Positions 1-5,002 of a stretch of DNA of 5,810 bases are shown one piece after another. Origin of the DNA: Succinatimonas hippei (lineage in GTDB: Bacteria; Pseudomonadota; Gammaproteobacteria; Enterobacterales; Succinivibrionaceae). Position numbers and translations under genes: made by a program. Below the pieces are notes generated by a model, which ran no database searches, was not told where the DNA came from, and saw only the letters and a program-made list of their open reading frames with translations. Each line of letters begins with the position of its first letter. Position 1 is the first letter of the stretch. The stretch spans positions 1 to 5,810 of the forward strand of contig SFGV01000088.1 in assembly GCA_004557545.1 (NCBI GenBank). Reading direction: 5' to 3'.

Positions 1-94
1 TGGAGAGAGCGTAAGTCGCCGCAACTCTTCAGAGTATGCAGTGCTGTTCTCGTTGAGGCAGGAAGCTCCCGCCTCTATAGGCTGGAACGTTCAC
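1..94 (+). mobile_element. Right end of an IS200/IS605-type (TnpB) element
   Basis: Bases 51-94 have the layout of the right end of IS200/IS605-family elements that carry tnpB. A GTTGAGGCAGGAAGC stretch leads into a hairpin with arms TCCCGCCT (67-74) and AGGCTGGA (79-86), which has a CTAT loop and one C/T mismatch, and TTCAC (90-94) follows. The reading frame through it gives VEAGSSRL, a typical TnpB tail. In such elements the right end is the single-strand substrate of the TnpA transposase and also the 3' part of the guide RNA (omega/reRNA) used by TnpB. The rest of the element lies outside the window, so whether it is intact is unknown. The boundary near base 94 is inferred from the TTCAC. 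Recognition is by remembered family pattern, not by alignment. Confidence 0.55.
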
Positions 95-123
95 ACATAC
101 GGGTTAAACGTTTTGTGGTTTAA
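1..123 (+). CDS. tnpB: C-terminal end of TnpB-like protein (partial, 5' end outside window)
   Basis: Frame 1 is open from the left edge to a TAA at 121-123, giving 40 visible residues and no start. Visible residues 18-25 read VEAGSSRL, a tail often seen at the C-terminus of OrfB/TnpB proteins of IS200/IS605 elements. TnpB is an RNA-guided DNA nuclease related to Cas12, but its zinc finger and RuvC residues would lie upstream and cannot be checked. The last nine or so sense codons lie beyond the presumed element end, in flanking DNA. That suggests the usual stop near the end hairpin has been lost by mutation. Alternatively this frame is chance and only the DNA end is functional. Confidence 0.42.
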   Translation, partial: WRERKSPQLFRVCSAVLVEAGSSRLYRLERSHIRVKRFVV

Positions 124-139
124 AAACACTGGTGTACCG

Positions 140-529
140 ATGAAAAAACTATTAGTGGCCGCCATGCTTGGATTTGTATGCGCTGATGCAGCGGCATCAT
201 TGCGTATTGACGTAAAAAACGATTCTTCCGAGGATTGTTCAATAGCGATAAACGCTCGTACGGATAAAACCAAGTGGATCACTGAAGGTTGGTATGTGTT
301 TGCCTCAGGAGATGAGGCTCCGATCATACTCGATGGTGTAAATGACATGAGAAACGTGTTTATTTACAACGATTGTCAGAAAGTCCTGCCGAAGAACGCC
401 GAGACCAAAAAGGTCTGGGTAAAGACCAATTACAAGTTCAGCGATGATCTGCCTAAAGACAACGAAAAAGGCTATGAGGAAGTTGTCTTTACAAGACTTA
501 ACAGCACACGCTACGTTATTTCAGACTGA
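140..529 (+). CDS. Small exported protein resembling DUF1036 family
   Basis: This encodes 129 residues. ATG at 140 is chosen because it opens a clear Sec signal peptide: MKK, a hydrophobic core LLVAAMLGFVC, then ADAAA, with cleavage probably after A17 or A19. An in-frame ATG at 41 would put insertion-sequence DNA into the protein and bury the signal. GGTG at 131-134, five bases before the ATG, is only a weak ribosome site. The mature part of about 110 residues has the pattern W46-ITEGWY-(3)-SG followed by a beta-rich stretch with FIYND. This resembles DUF1036, a small periplasmic or membrane-associated domain of unknown function with a W..EGW...G core. C33 and C79 could form a disulfide in the periplasm. 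No lipobox is seen. The C-terminal half (residues 85-129) is charged and not recognised. The family call is by eye, and function is unknown. Confidence 0.7.
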   Translation: MKKLLVAAMLGFVCADAAASLRIDVKNDSSEDCSIAINARTDKTKWITEGWYVFASGDEAPIILDGVNDMRNVFIYNDCQKVLPKNAETKKVWVKTNYKFSDDLPKDNEKGYEEVVFTRLNSTRYVISD

Positions 530-537
530 CCCTTCCA

Positions 538-565
538 TACTGTGTCGGATAATTCTGGCACAGTA
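538..565. repeat. Inverted repeat overlapping the sigma-54 promoter
   Basis: TACTGTGTC (538-546) pairs with GGCACAGTA (557-565), nine pairs with one G-T wobble, around a 10-base loop. No T-run follows, so it is not a convincing terminator for the gene ending at 529. Its right arm contains the GGCAC of the -24 element, so it may be an operator or simply coincide with the promoter. Confidence 0.45.
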
Positions 566-571
566 GTTGCT
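556..571 (+). promoter_or_regulatory. Sigma-54 (RpoN) -24/-12 promoter
   Basis: TGGCAC (556-561), five bases, then TTGCT (567-571) is an exact match to the RpoN consensus TGGCAC-N5-TTGCW. The key GG (557-558) and GC (569-570) are correctly 12 bases apart, and a pyrimidine precedes at 555. The start of transcription would fall near 581, giving a leader of about 44 bases before the ATG at 625. Sigma-54 promoters need an AAA+ enhancer-binding activator, usually bound 80-150 bases upstream. That would place its site inside the end of the preceding gene, and I could not identify one. No competing sigma-70 promoter is obvious here. Confidence 0.75.
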
Positions 572-594
572 TAATCTATGACAGCAACTTTGGG

Positions 595-610
595 CGGCAA
601 AAGAGTGCCG
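595..610 (+). repeat. Short leader hairpin before ribosome site
   Basis: CGGCA (595-599) and TGCCG (606-610) form a 5-bp stem with a six-base loop. It ends four bases before the GGAGG at 615-619. If transcription begins near 581, this stem is in the mRNA leader and could affect ribosome access or mRNA stability. Confidence 0.3.
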
Positions 611-624
611 TCTTGGAGGATGAA

Positions 625-1086
625 ATGTCATATCTGGTGAATAACAGCAATACGGAACTTTCAAATTATGTGCAGAGCCTGCTCAGCAGTTCCGGAAATT
701 CTGGTTCAACCGCTTCGGCTACTACAGCAGAGCTTGGCAACGCAAAGGCGTTCTCTACAGATCTCACTGGTGTTTTGCTCTCGCAGAAAGATAACAGCGA
801 TGAGTCAATTAAGAACAAAGGTCAGCTGGTATTAAACAAAGCTCTTTATAACGGAGTTCATGATGATCCTGACGAGAAAAACACTACCGATGGTAATGTT
901 AAGTCTGATCAGTCAAACTCGACAATTGAAGGGCTGAAGATGCTCTCAGAGAATTCAACAAATACCACAGAGTGGCAGAAAGTATTCCCTGAGAACCAGC
1001 AGTCAGATTACTCGGTGCTGGACTCCCTTGGAAATGGTCTGCTTACCGCGGCAAAAATTGCCGGCTCGGTGATCCCGTTCCTTTAA
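625..1086 (+). CDS. Ser/Asn/Thr-rich orphan protein, sigma-54 controlled, no recognised family
   Basis: This encodes 153 residues and I recognise no family. ATG at 625 is chosen because GGAGG at 615-619 sits five bases upstream. The in-frame TTG at 613 would overlap that ribosome site, and the ATG at 620 is in another frame and stops quickly. Residues 1-50 are rich in Ser, Asn, Thr and Ala (VNNSNTELSNYVQSLLSSSG, then SGSTASATT) and look disordered. Residues 55-130 are acidic and polar with many Asp, Asn and Ser. Residues 132-153 form a Gly/Ala/Leu/Ile segment ending in GSVIPFL. There is no cysteine, only one Trp (W117), no Sec signal and no clear membrane span. This composition is typical of type III or flagellar export substrates and of chaperone-bound or regulatory small proteins, but that is inference. 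The exact sigma-54 promoter upstream and the hairpin downstream argue for a real, single-gene transcript. Confidence 0.7.
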   Translation: MSYLVNNSNTELSNYVQSLLSSSGNSGSTASATTAELGNAKAFSTDLTGVLLSQKDNSDESIKNKGQLVLNKALYNGVHDDPDEKNTTDGNVKSDQSNSTIEGLKMLSENSTNTTEWQKVFPENQQSDYSVLDSLGNGLLTAAKIAGSVIPFL

Positions 1087-1095
1087 CATGACATT

Positions 1096-1120
1096 TTCTG
1101 CCGCCTGCCTGGCGGCAGAA
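1096..1120 (+). terminator. Perfect 10-bp hairpin after the orphan gene
   Basis: TTCTGCCGCC (1096-1105) and GGCGGCAGAA (1111-1120) form a perfect GC-rich stem with loop TGCCT, starting nine bases after the stop codon. Only TT follows before ACCC, so it lacks a proper U-tract. It may be a weak terminator or a 3' stabilising structure. Confidence 0.5.
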
Positions 1121-1367
1121 TTACCCGCTAATCATCATAAAATGTGATGAGCGGCCCGTATGTCAGGTCTTGGATCGGTGTGTAAACAGTCTCTGCCAGG
1201 CTCTGCGCGTGACTATTTGGGTTTATCTTCTGGTATAACCGCTATCTATCTTTACAAATTCCGGGCTTTTCCAACTTCGAACATATCCATCTGATCTTAA
1301 TCAGAATCACGAAGAGCAAGCCTTCTTGCAAATTTAATAAAATGTTACCCTGAGCATTATTTATGGT
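1121..1367. other. Intergenic stretch with palindromes, no gene seen
   Basis: The gap between the orphan gene and the dehydrogenase is 358 bases. This part of it holds no convincing gene. An imperfect inverted repeat lies near 1128-1154 (CGCT/AATCATCA against TGATGAGCG). Two clean short palindromes are TCTGAT-CTTA-ATCAGA (1290-1305) and GCAAG-CCTT-CTTGC (1316-1329). The region from 1330 to 1367 is strongly A/T-rich, as expected upstream of a promoter. Confidence 0.4.
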
Positions 1368-1396
1368 TTGTTATATGCCAAAAAGTAATATATACT
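1368..1396 (+). promoter_or_regulatory. Sigma-70 promoter of the alcohol dehydrogenase
   Basis: TTGTTA (1368-1373) and TATACT (1391-1396) are separated by the ideal 17 bases. They match the -35 at four of six positions and the -10 at five of six. An A/T-rich stretch lies just upstream. Transcription would begin near 1403, giving a leader of about 42 bases that includes GGGGAA at 1431-1436, eight bases before the ATG. Confidence 0.65.
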
Positions 1397-1406
1397 GCAT
1401 GTATAT
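1390..1406. promoter_or_regulatory. Candidate operator palindrome over -10 and start site
   Basis: ATATAC (1390-1395), TGCAT, then GTATAT (1401-1406) is a perfect 6-5-6 inverted repeat lying on the -10 hexamer and the expected transcription start. That is the usual position of a repressor site. The arms are A/T-rich, so chance is not excluded, and no regulator gene is adjacent. Confidence 0.4.
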
Positions 1407-1444
1407 TCATTTTTAGATATATAAATTACCGGGGAACACAACAT

Positions 1445-2608
1445 ATGCATTCATTTGAGCTCTACCTCCCTACAAGACTGGTTTTTGGCAAGGACAGCAT
1501 AAGCCGCCTTCCAGATCTGCTTGCCGGGCACAAGAACATCCTGCTTACATACGGCGGTGGAAGCATCAAAAAGATCGGTCTTTATGACGAAGTAAAGAAA
1601 TTACTTGCCGACAAAAATATTTTTGAGCTCTCAGGCATCGCCCCTAACCCCAAGGTTCAGTCTGCCCGCGATGGAGTAAAGATCGCCCGTGAAAACCATG
1701 TTGACGCTATCCTCGCAGTTGGCGGTGGCTCAGTACTGGATCTGTCAAAACTTATTTCAGCTGCCATAAGCTACGATGGCGATCCATGGGATCTGGTTTT
1801 GGACAATTCAAAGCTAACCACTACGCCGGTTCCACTTTTTGATGTTCTTACACTTACCGCTACCGGTTCTGAGTATGACAATTCAGGCGTGATCTCAAAT
1901 CCTGACACCGATGAGAAAATGCCTATCGTGGGACAGCTAAACCCGGTGGCCTCAATACTCGATCCTACTTATACATTCACTGTAAACGCCTGGCAGACCG
2001 CTTCAGGAACCGCGGATATCATGTCACATACTTTTGAGCAGTATCTGGTAGCAGAAGGAACAACTTTAAGCGACGGTCTGTGCGAGGCCATGCTGCGTAC
2101 ATGCATCAAGAACGCTCCGGTCGCGATTAAGCATCCTGACGATTTCAACGCCAGAGCTGAGCTTATGCAGGCTGCCTCATTTGGCTGCTGCGGAATTCTT
2201 GCTGACGGTATGACTCCTTCACCCTGGGTTTGCCATGGCATTGAGCATGAGATTTCAGCCTTCCACGACATTACCCATGGCGCTGGGCTTGCTGTAATTA
2301 CCCCTCACTGGATGCGCTTCTCACTCACTCCCAAGACCGCAGAGCGCTTTAAACAGTATGGCGTGAATGTGTGGGGACTTGATAAGAACGGCGATCCTAT
2401 GAAGGTTGGCTCTGAGGCTATAGACAAGACCGCTGAGTTCTTCAAATCCATCGGTCTGCCTTCAAAACTCTCTGAGATGGGAGTGACTGCCGAGCATTTC
2501 GGACAGATGGCCGATCATGTCCTGAAGATCTGGTTTGGCGATTTCTCAACCGCCATAAGACCGCTTGGACGTCAGGATATTATTGATATTCTTAACGCTT
2601 CGCTTTAA
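1445..2608 (+). CDS. Iron-containing alcohol dehydrogenase, BDH/YqhD type
   Basis: This 387-residue protein is full length for the group III iron-dependent alcohol dehydrogenases (butanol dehydrogenase/YqhD branch). These cytoplasmic enzymes reduce aldehydes to alcohols, usually with NADPH, in fermentation or aldehyde detoxification. The N-terminal Rossmann-like half has YGGGSIKKIGLYDEV from Y36 and AVGGGSVLDLSK at 91-102, the cofactor-binding loops typical of BDH proteins. TATGSEYDNSGVI (138-150) corresponds to the family's TGSE motif. The metal ligands fit D191 and H195 in TADIMSHTFEQY, and H264 and H278 in CHGIEHEISAFHDITHGAG; the spacings D-x3-H and 14 residues between the two His are as in FucO and YqhD. 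It stands alone between its own promoter and a strong terminator. The real substrate cannot be read from sequence; calling it butanol dehydrogenase would be over-precise. Confidence 0.95.
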   Translation: MHSFELYLPTRLVFGKDSISRLPDLLAGHKNILLTYGGGSIKKIGLYDEVKKLLADKNIFELSGIAPNPKVQSARDGVKIARENHVDAILAVGGGSVLDLSKLISAAISYDGDPWDLVLDNSKLTTTPVPLFDVLTLTATGSEYDNSGVISNPDTDEKMPIVGQLNPVASILDPTYTFTVNAWQTASGTADIMSHTFEQYLVAEGTTLSDGLCEAMLRTCIKNAPVAIKHPDDFNARAELMQAASFGCCGILADGMTPSPWVCHGIEHEISAFHDITHGAGLAVITPHWMRFSLTPKTAERFKQYGVNVWGLDKNGDPMKVGSEAIDKTAEFFKSIGLPSKLSEMGVTAEHFGQMADHVLKIWFGDFSTAIRPLGRQDIIDILNASL

Positions 2609-2622
2609 GCTTTTTTTATTTC

Positions 2623-2639
2623 GCGGCGTAGAGCGCCGC
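2623..2639 (+). repeat. GC-rich hairpin before the main terminator
   Basis: GCGGCG (2623-2628) and CGCCGC (2634-2639) pair around loop TAGAG. A T-run (2611-2617) precedes it on this strand, and no T-run follows. It may help fold the 3' end, while the terminator at 2649-2679 does the stopping. Confidence 0.4.
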
Positions 2640-2648
2640 TATCTGTAC

Positions 2649-2679
2649 AACCCGGGGAAAATACCCCGGGTTTATTTTT
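2649..2679 (+). terminator. Rho-independent terminator of the alcohol dehydrogenase
   Basis: AACCCGGGG (2649-2657) pairs with CCCCGGGTT (2664-2672), nine perfect pairs with loop AAAATA, followed by TATTTTT. This is a textbook intrinsic terminator and separates the dehydrogenase from the transporter downstream. Confidence 0.9.
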
Positions 2680-2718
2680 GAGCATATCCTAAGGGCTGTC
2701 CATGTTCCTGTGGTTGCT

Positions 2719-2728
2719 GTGCTATCCT
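2719..2728 (+). promoter_or_regulatory. Possible extended -10 promoter for the transporter
   Basis: TGC followed by TATCCT (2723-2728) fits an extended -10 element with four of six -10 matches. No good -35 is found 16-18 bases upstream. A promoter is expected here because a strong terminator precedes. The ribosome site is a weak AAGG at 2749-2752, eight bases before the ATG. Confidence 0.25.
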
Positions 2729-2760
2729 TTTGACGTCTGGATCTAAACAAGGCGTGCAAC

Positions 2761-3672
2761 ATGCGATTGAATCTCTTAGGTCATTTTTTGGCGATATTTA
2801 CTGTTTTTGTCTGGGGTATTACTTTTGTCTCATCAAAAGTACTGCTTGAGCATTTCACGCCGGTAGAGATCTTGTTTGATCGTTTTCTGATTGGTTTTCT
2901 GGCTCTTTCACTTTGCGTGCGCACATGGAAAATTCTGCCTGGTCTGAAGCTTAATCTATACGCGGTACTTGCGGCTTTTTTCGGAATAACCTTTTACTTT
3001 ATTCTGGAAAACAGCGCGCTTGAATTCGCGCCTTCTGCTAACGTTTCACTGATTGTCAGCACAGCTCCGCTTTTTGTAGGCGTGTGTGACCGTATAACAG
3101 GTTATATAAAGTCGCTCTCCGTTAATTTTTTCATAGGTTTTATTATCGCTTTTATCGGAATAGCCGCGCTTTCAGCTAATTCCCTTAAGCTTGAGATAAA
3201 TCCAACAGGCGATCTGCTCGCCCTCGGCGCGGCGGCCTGCTGGTGTCTTTATAACACCTTTGTTCGTAAGATCTATAAAGCCGGTTATTCGCCTTTACGC
3301 GTTACACATGTGGTTTTCTTTTATAACCTTATACTTACACTCCCTTTTATGGGGGTATTTGGGTATTCAGTCCGCGCTGAATTCCTGCTTGAGCCAAAAT
3401 ATCTTTTAAATCTGCTTTTCCTGGGAATTATCGCGAGCTCTTTGTGTTTTTTTACCTGGAATGAAGCTTTAAAGCTCATAGGCGGTGTCTCGACCAATGT
3501 TTATCTTTACATGCAGTCGGTGGTTACCGCGGTTTTCGCGGTGGTTTTCATAGACGAGAAGATCACGCAATACACCATTCTTGGAATGATCCTGGTTACT
3601 CTGGGACTTATGATCTCCCAGAATTTCCGTATAAGAGTGCCATTTTTATCAAAGGGTGCCAGAATTGGCTGA
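2761..3672 (+). CDS. EamA/DMT-family transporter (10 TM)
   Basis: This 303-residue inner-membrane protein has the two-repeat, ten-helix plan of the drug/metabolite transporter superfamily, EamA (RhaT/YdcZ-like) branch. Helices are roughly at 8-25, 34-52, 66-83, 91-110, 121-138, 150-167, 181-203, 215-233, 243-262 and 270-286. Family signs are VWGITFVSSKVLLEHFTP near the start, ENSALEFAPS with STAPLF at 83-104, GAAACWCLYNTFVRK opening the second half, ASSLCFFTWNEAL at 225-237, and the closing DEK...GMILVTLGLMIS. Members usually export amino acids or small metabolites, or import sugars or nucleosides; the substrate cannot be predicted here. The start is the only good ATG and places helix 1 properly. 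The 3' end overlaps the start of yigZ, so the two are probably cotranscribed and translationally coupled. Confidence 0.92.
   Translation: MRLNLLGHFLAIFTVFVWGITFVSSKVLLEHFTPVEILFDRFLIGFLALSLCVRTWKILPGLKLNLYAVLAAFFGITFYFILENSALEFAPSANVSLIVSTAPLFVGVCDRITGYIKSLSVNFFIGFIIAFIGIAALSANSLKLEINPTGDLLALGAAACWCLYNTFVRKIYKAGYSPLRVTHVVFFYNLILTLPFMGVFGYSVRAEFLLEPKYLLNLLFLGIIASSLCFFTWNEALKLIGGVSTNVYLYMQSVVTAVFAVVFIDEKITQYTILGMILVTLGLMISQNFRIRVPFLSKGARIG
3652..3656 (+). promoter_or_regulatory. Ribosome binding site deciding the yigZ start
   Basis: AAGGG at 3652-3656 lies inside the end of the transporter gene. It directly abuts the GTG at 3656, which is too close to serve it. It is eight bases before the TTG at 3665, which is good spacing. 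This favours TTG as the yigZ start, overlapping the transporter's TGA at 3670-3672. Confidence 0.5.
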
Positions 3673-4291
3673 ATCTCCGAAAGTTCCAGCTCTAAAAAAC
3701 GGGGAAATTGTCCGCACCGAGCTGGTGGTTAAAAAAAGCCGTTTTATTACCACAATCGGAAGAACCCGCGGGGTGGGTGAGTGCAAGGGCTTTATCTCAA
3801 AGGTAAGCGCTGAGTTTTCAGACGCCAGACATAACTGCTTTGCCTTCAACGGCGGCGTAGCCGGACAGAGCGGATTTGCTGGCTGCTCGGATGACGGTGA
3901 GCCGCATGGAACCGCCGGGCAGCCAATGCTAAACATCATTCTGCATTGCGGAATGGGTGAGATAACAGCCGTCGTTACACGTTATTTTGGCGGGATCCTG
4001 CTTGGAACAGGTGGTCTCGTGAAGGCTTATTCTGACAGCGTAAAGCAGGCGCTTGCAGTAACTCCCTCGTGTGAAGCTTTAAAAACTCAAAGGCTGAAAC
4101 TGAGTTTTGATTTTAAGGATCAGGGCAGAGTGCTCAGGATTATTTCAGAATGCGGAGCTGAGATCGTTTCACGCGCTTTTTCAGACAGACCTCAGTTTGA
4201 GCTCGAGGTAAGTGACAAATCCTGTGACGCTTTTTGCGCACGGATCACTGACGCGACGTCAGGAAAGGCTGAGATTAAAAAGCTTAACTGA
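3665..4291 (+). CDS. yigZ: YigZ/IMPACT family protein (UPF0029 + DUF1949)
   Basis: This encodes 208 residues from TTG at 3665, or 211 from GTG at 3656; both lengths fit the family at about 205. Two domains are seen. The N-terminal IMPACT/UPF0029 domain has SRFI at 25-28, DARHNC at 53-58, the signature SDDGEPHGTAGQPML at 75-89 and TRYFGGILLGTGGLVKAY at 105-122. A C-terminal DUF1949 ferredoxin-like domain lies at about 142-202. The family is widely conserved and cytoplasmic. Its eukaryotic relative IMPACT acts in translational stress control, and bacterial members have been linked to ribosome or nucleic-acid related roles, but the biochemical activity is not settled. It sits second in a unit with the DMT transporter. 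The 3' end overlaps the convergent mntP by 8 bp. Confidence 0.93.
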   Translation: MAESPKVPALKNGEIVRTELVVKKSRFITTIGRTRGVGECKGFISKVSAEFSDARHNCFAFNGGVAGQSGFAGCSDDGEPHGTAGQPMLNIILHCGMGEITAVVTRYFGGILLGTGGLVKAYSDSVKQALAVTPSCEALKTQRLKLSFDFKDQGRVLRIISECGAEIVSRAFSDRPQFELEVSDKSCDAFCARITDATSGKAEIKKLN

Positions 4292-4865
4292 AGACCCCGT
4301 GTTCTATAAGTACCTTTATGCCAATGAATATCAGTACCGCGGCGCCGGCGCAATTCATGACTTTGTCCAGCCATCTTATTCCTGAGAGCTTTGAGGCCGC
4401 GTAGAAGCTTAGGAATGACAGCGCGAAACATACTATGCCTATAGTAGACGCAATGTAAAAGATCCGATTGTCGAGCATCGCGACGGTTATTCCTACCGCA
4501 AATGCGTCAATGGAGGTCGCCACCGCGAGCATCAGAGCCTTGGTGATACTTACGATATAGCAGTCTTTATTTCCAGAATCTCCTTCCTTGGCGAAAGCCT
4601 CTTTGACCATGCTGAAGGATACCGCGCACAGTAAAACAAAGGCTACCCAGTGGTCATATGCCTGAATAAGCGAGAGCAGAGCCTTTCCGCCGAAGAAACC
4701 GACCACCGGCATAAGAAACTGGAACAGACCAAATGAAACTGACAAAAGCAGGGCATTACGTCTGCGTATAACGCTGTTACAGCGCTTTTGACCGTATATA
4801 ACGCAACAGACCATAGCGTCACAGGAAAGCGCAGCCGCTATCAGGAGTATCTCAATAAAGTGCAT
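4284..4865 (-). CDS. mntP: Manganese efflux pump MntP
   Basis: This 193-residue, six-helix inner-membrane protein matches the MntP (formerly YebN) family, which exports Mn2+ and protects against manganese excess. It is two related three-helix halves. The first carries ALSCDAMVC with D16 and SFGLFQFLMPVVGFFGG at 43-60. The second carries AVATSIDAFAVGITVAML with D120, the pair of acidic motifs expected for metal transport. YDHWVAFVLL at 70-79 is also typical. A cytoplasmic linker near 92-103 (KEGDSGNKDC) separates the halves. ATG at 4865 places D16 where family members have it. The ribosome site is weak: AGG inside CAGGC at 4887-4891. The gene has its own candidate promoter and a structured leader. 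Mn-dependent control by MntR and/or a riboswitch is known for E. coli mntP, but neither is proven here. Confidence 0.93.
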   Translation of the reverse strand: MHFIEILLIAAALSCDAMVCCVIYGQKRCNSVIRRRNALLLSVSFGLFQFLMPVVGFFGGKALLSLIQAYDHWVAFVLLCAVSFSMVKEAFAKEGDSGNKDCYIVSITKALMLAVATSIDAFAVGITVAMLDNRIFYIASTIGIVCFALSFLSFYAASKLSGIRWLDKVMNCAGAAVLIFIGIKVLIEHGVFS

Positions 4866-4872
4866 GTATTTT

Positions 4873-4938
4873 TGCCTGTTTATAATCAGGCATATTGGTT
4901 TAGCTTGAATTTAAACGTCTAACGCCTATATGTCAGGC
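4873..4938 (-). promoter_or_regulatory. Two similar inverted repeats in the mntP leader
   Basis: On the minus strand, TGCCTG (4892-4887) and CAGGCA (4878-4873) flank an 8-base loop just before the start codon. The second arm contains the only plausible ribosome-site bases (AGG). About 47 bases upstream, a similar repeat reads GCCT (4938-4935), gacatat, AGGC (4927-4924). Both share GCCTGA...AGGC, so they could be paired operators or alternative RNA stems. Function is unproven. Confidence 0.35.
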
Positions 4939-4957
4939 TAAAAAAGCGAATTTTTAG
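4938..4957 (-). repeat. A/T-rich stem-loop in mntP leader
   Basis: On the minus strand, CTAAAAA (4957-4951) and TTTTTAG (4944-4938) form a 7-bp, mostly A-T stem with a six-base loop. It could be a weak 3' end structure for the upstream EAL gene or part of the mntP leader. It is too A/T-rich to be a standard terminator. Confidence 0.25.
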
Positions 4958-4971
4958 TTTAAAACCGTTGC

Positions 4972-5002
4972 AGTATACCATTACAGAGGTACTGGCTTTC
5001 AA
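4972..5002 (-). promoter_or_regulatory. Candidate sigma-70 promoter of mntP
   Basis: On the minus strand, TTGAAA (5002-4997) serves as -35 and TGG-TATACT (-10 at 4977-4972) as an extended -10. Both hexamers match at five of six positions. The spacer is 19 bases, longer than ideal, but the TGn extension compensates. The -35 overlaps the stop codon of the EAL gene. The start would be near 4965, leaving a leader of about 100 bases. Confidence 0.45.

Noticed and set aside
41..139. Upstream ATG at 41 as the start of the DUF1036-like gene
   Set aside because: It would add 33 residues encoded by the insertion-sequence end and bury the MKK signal peptide that begins at 140.
121..143. Flagellar sigma-28-like TAAA...CCGAT near the DUF1036-like gene
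   Set aside because: The spacer is about 11 bases rather than 15 and the -10 part would overlap the start codon.
91..348. Minus-strand open frames opposite the exported protein, and similar ones at 1969-2271, 3649-3939 and 4192-4431
   Set aside because: They lie opposite well-supported genes, have no recognisable domains and are explained as coding-frame shadows.
613..624. TTG at 613 as start of the Ser/Asn-rich protein
   Set aside because: It overlaps the GGAGG ribosome site that is correctly spaced for the ATG at 625.
1160..1294. 44-codon open frame from ATG 1160 in the long gap
   Set aside because: No ribosome site, no recognised features, and its length is expected by chance.
4866..4998. 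yybP-ykoY manganese riboswitch upstream of mntP
   Set aside because: I could not find its conserved core by eye; a covariance-model search would decide.
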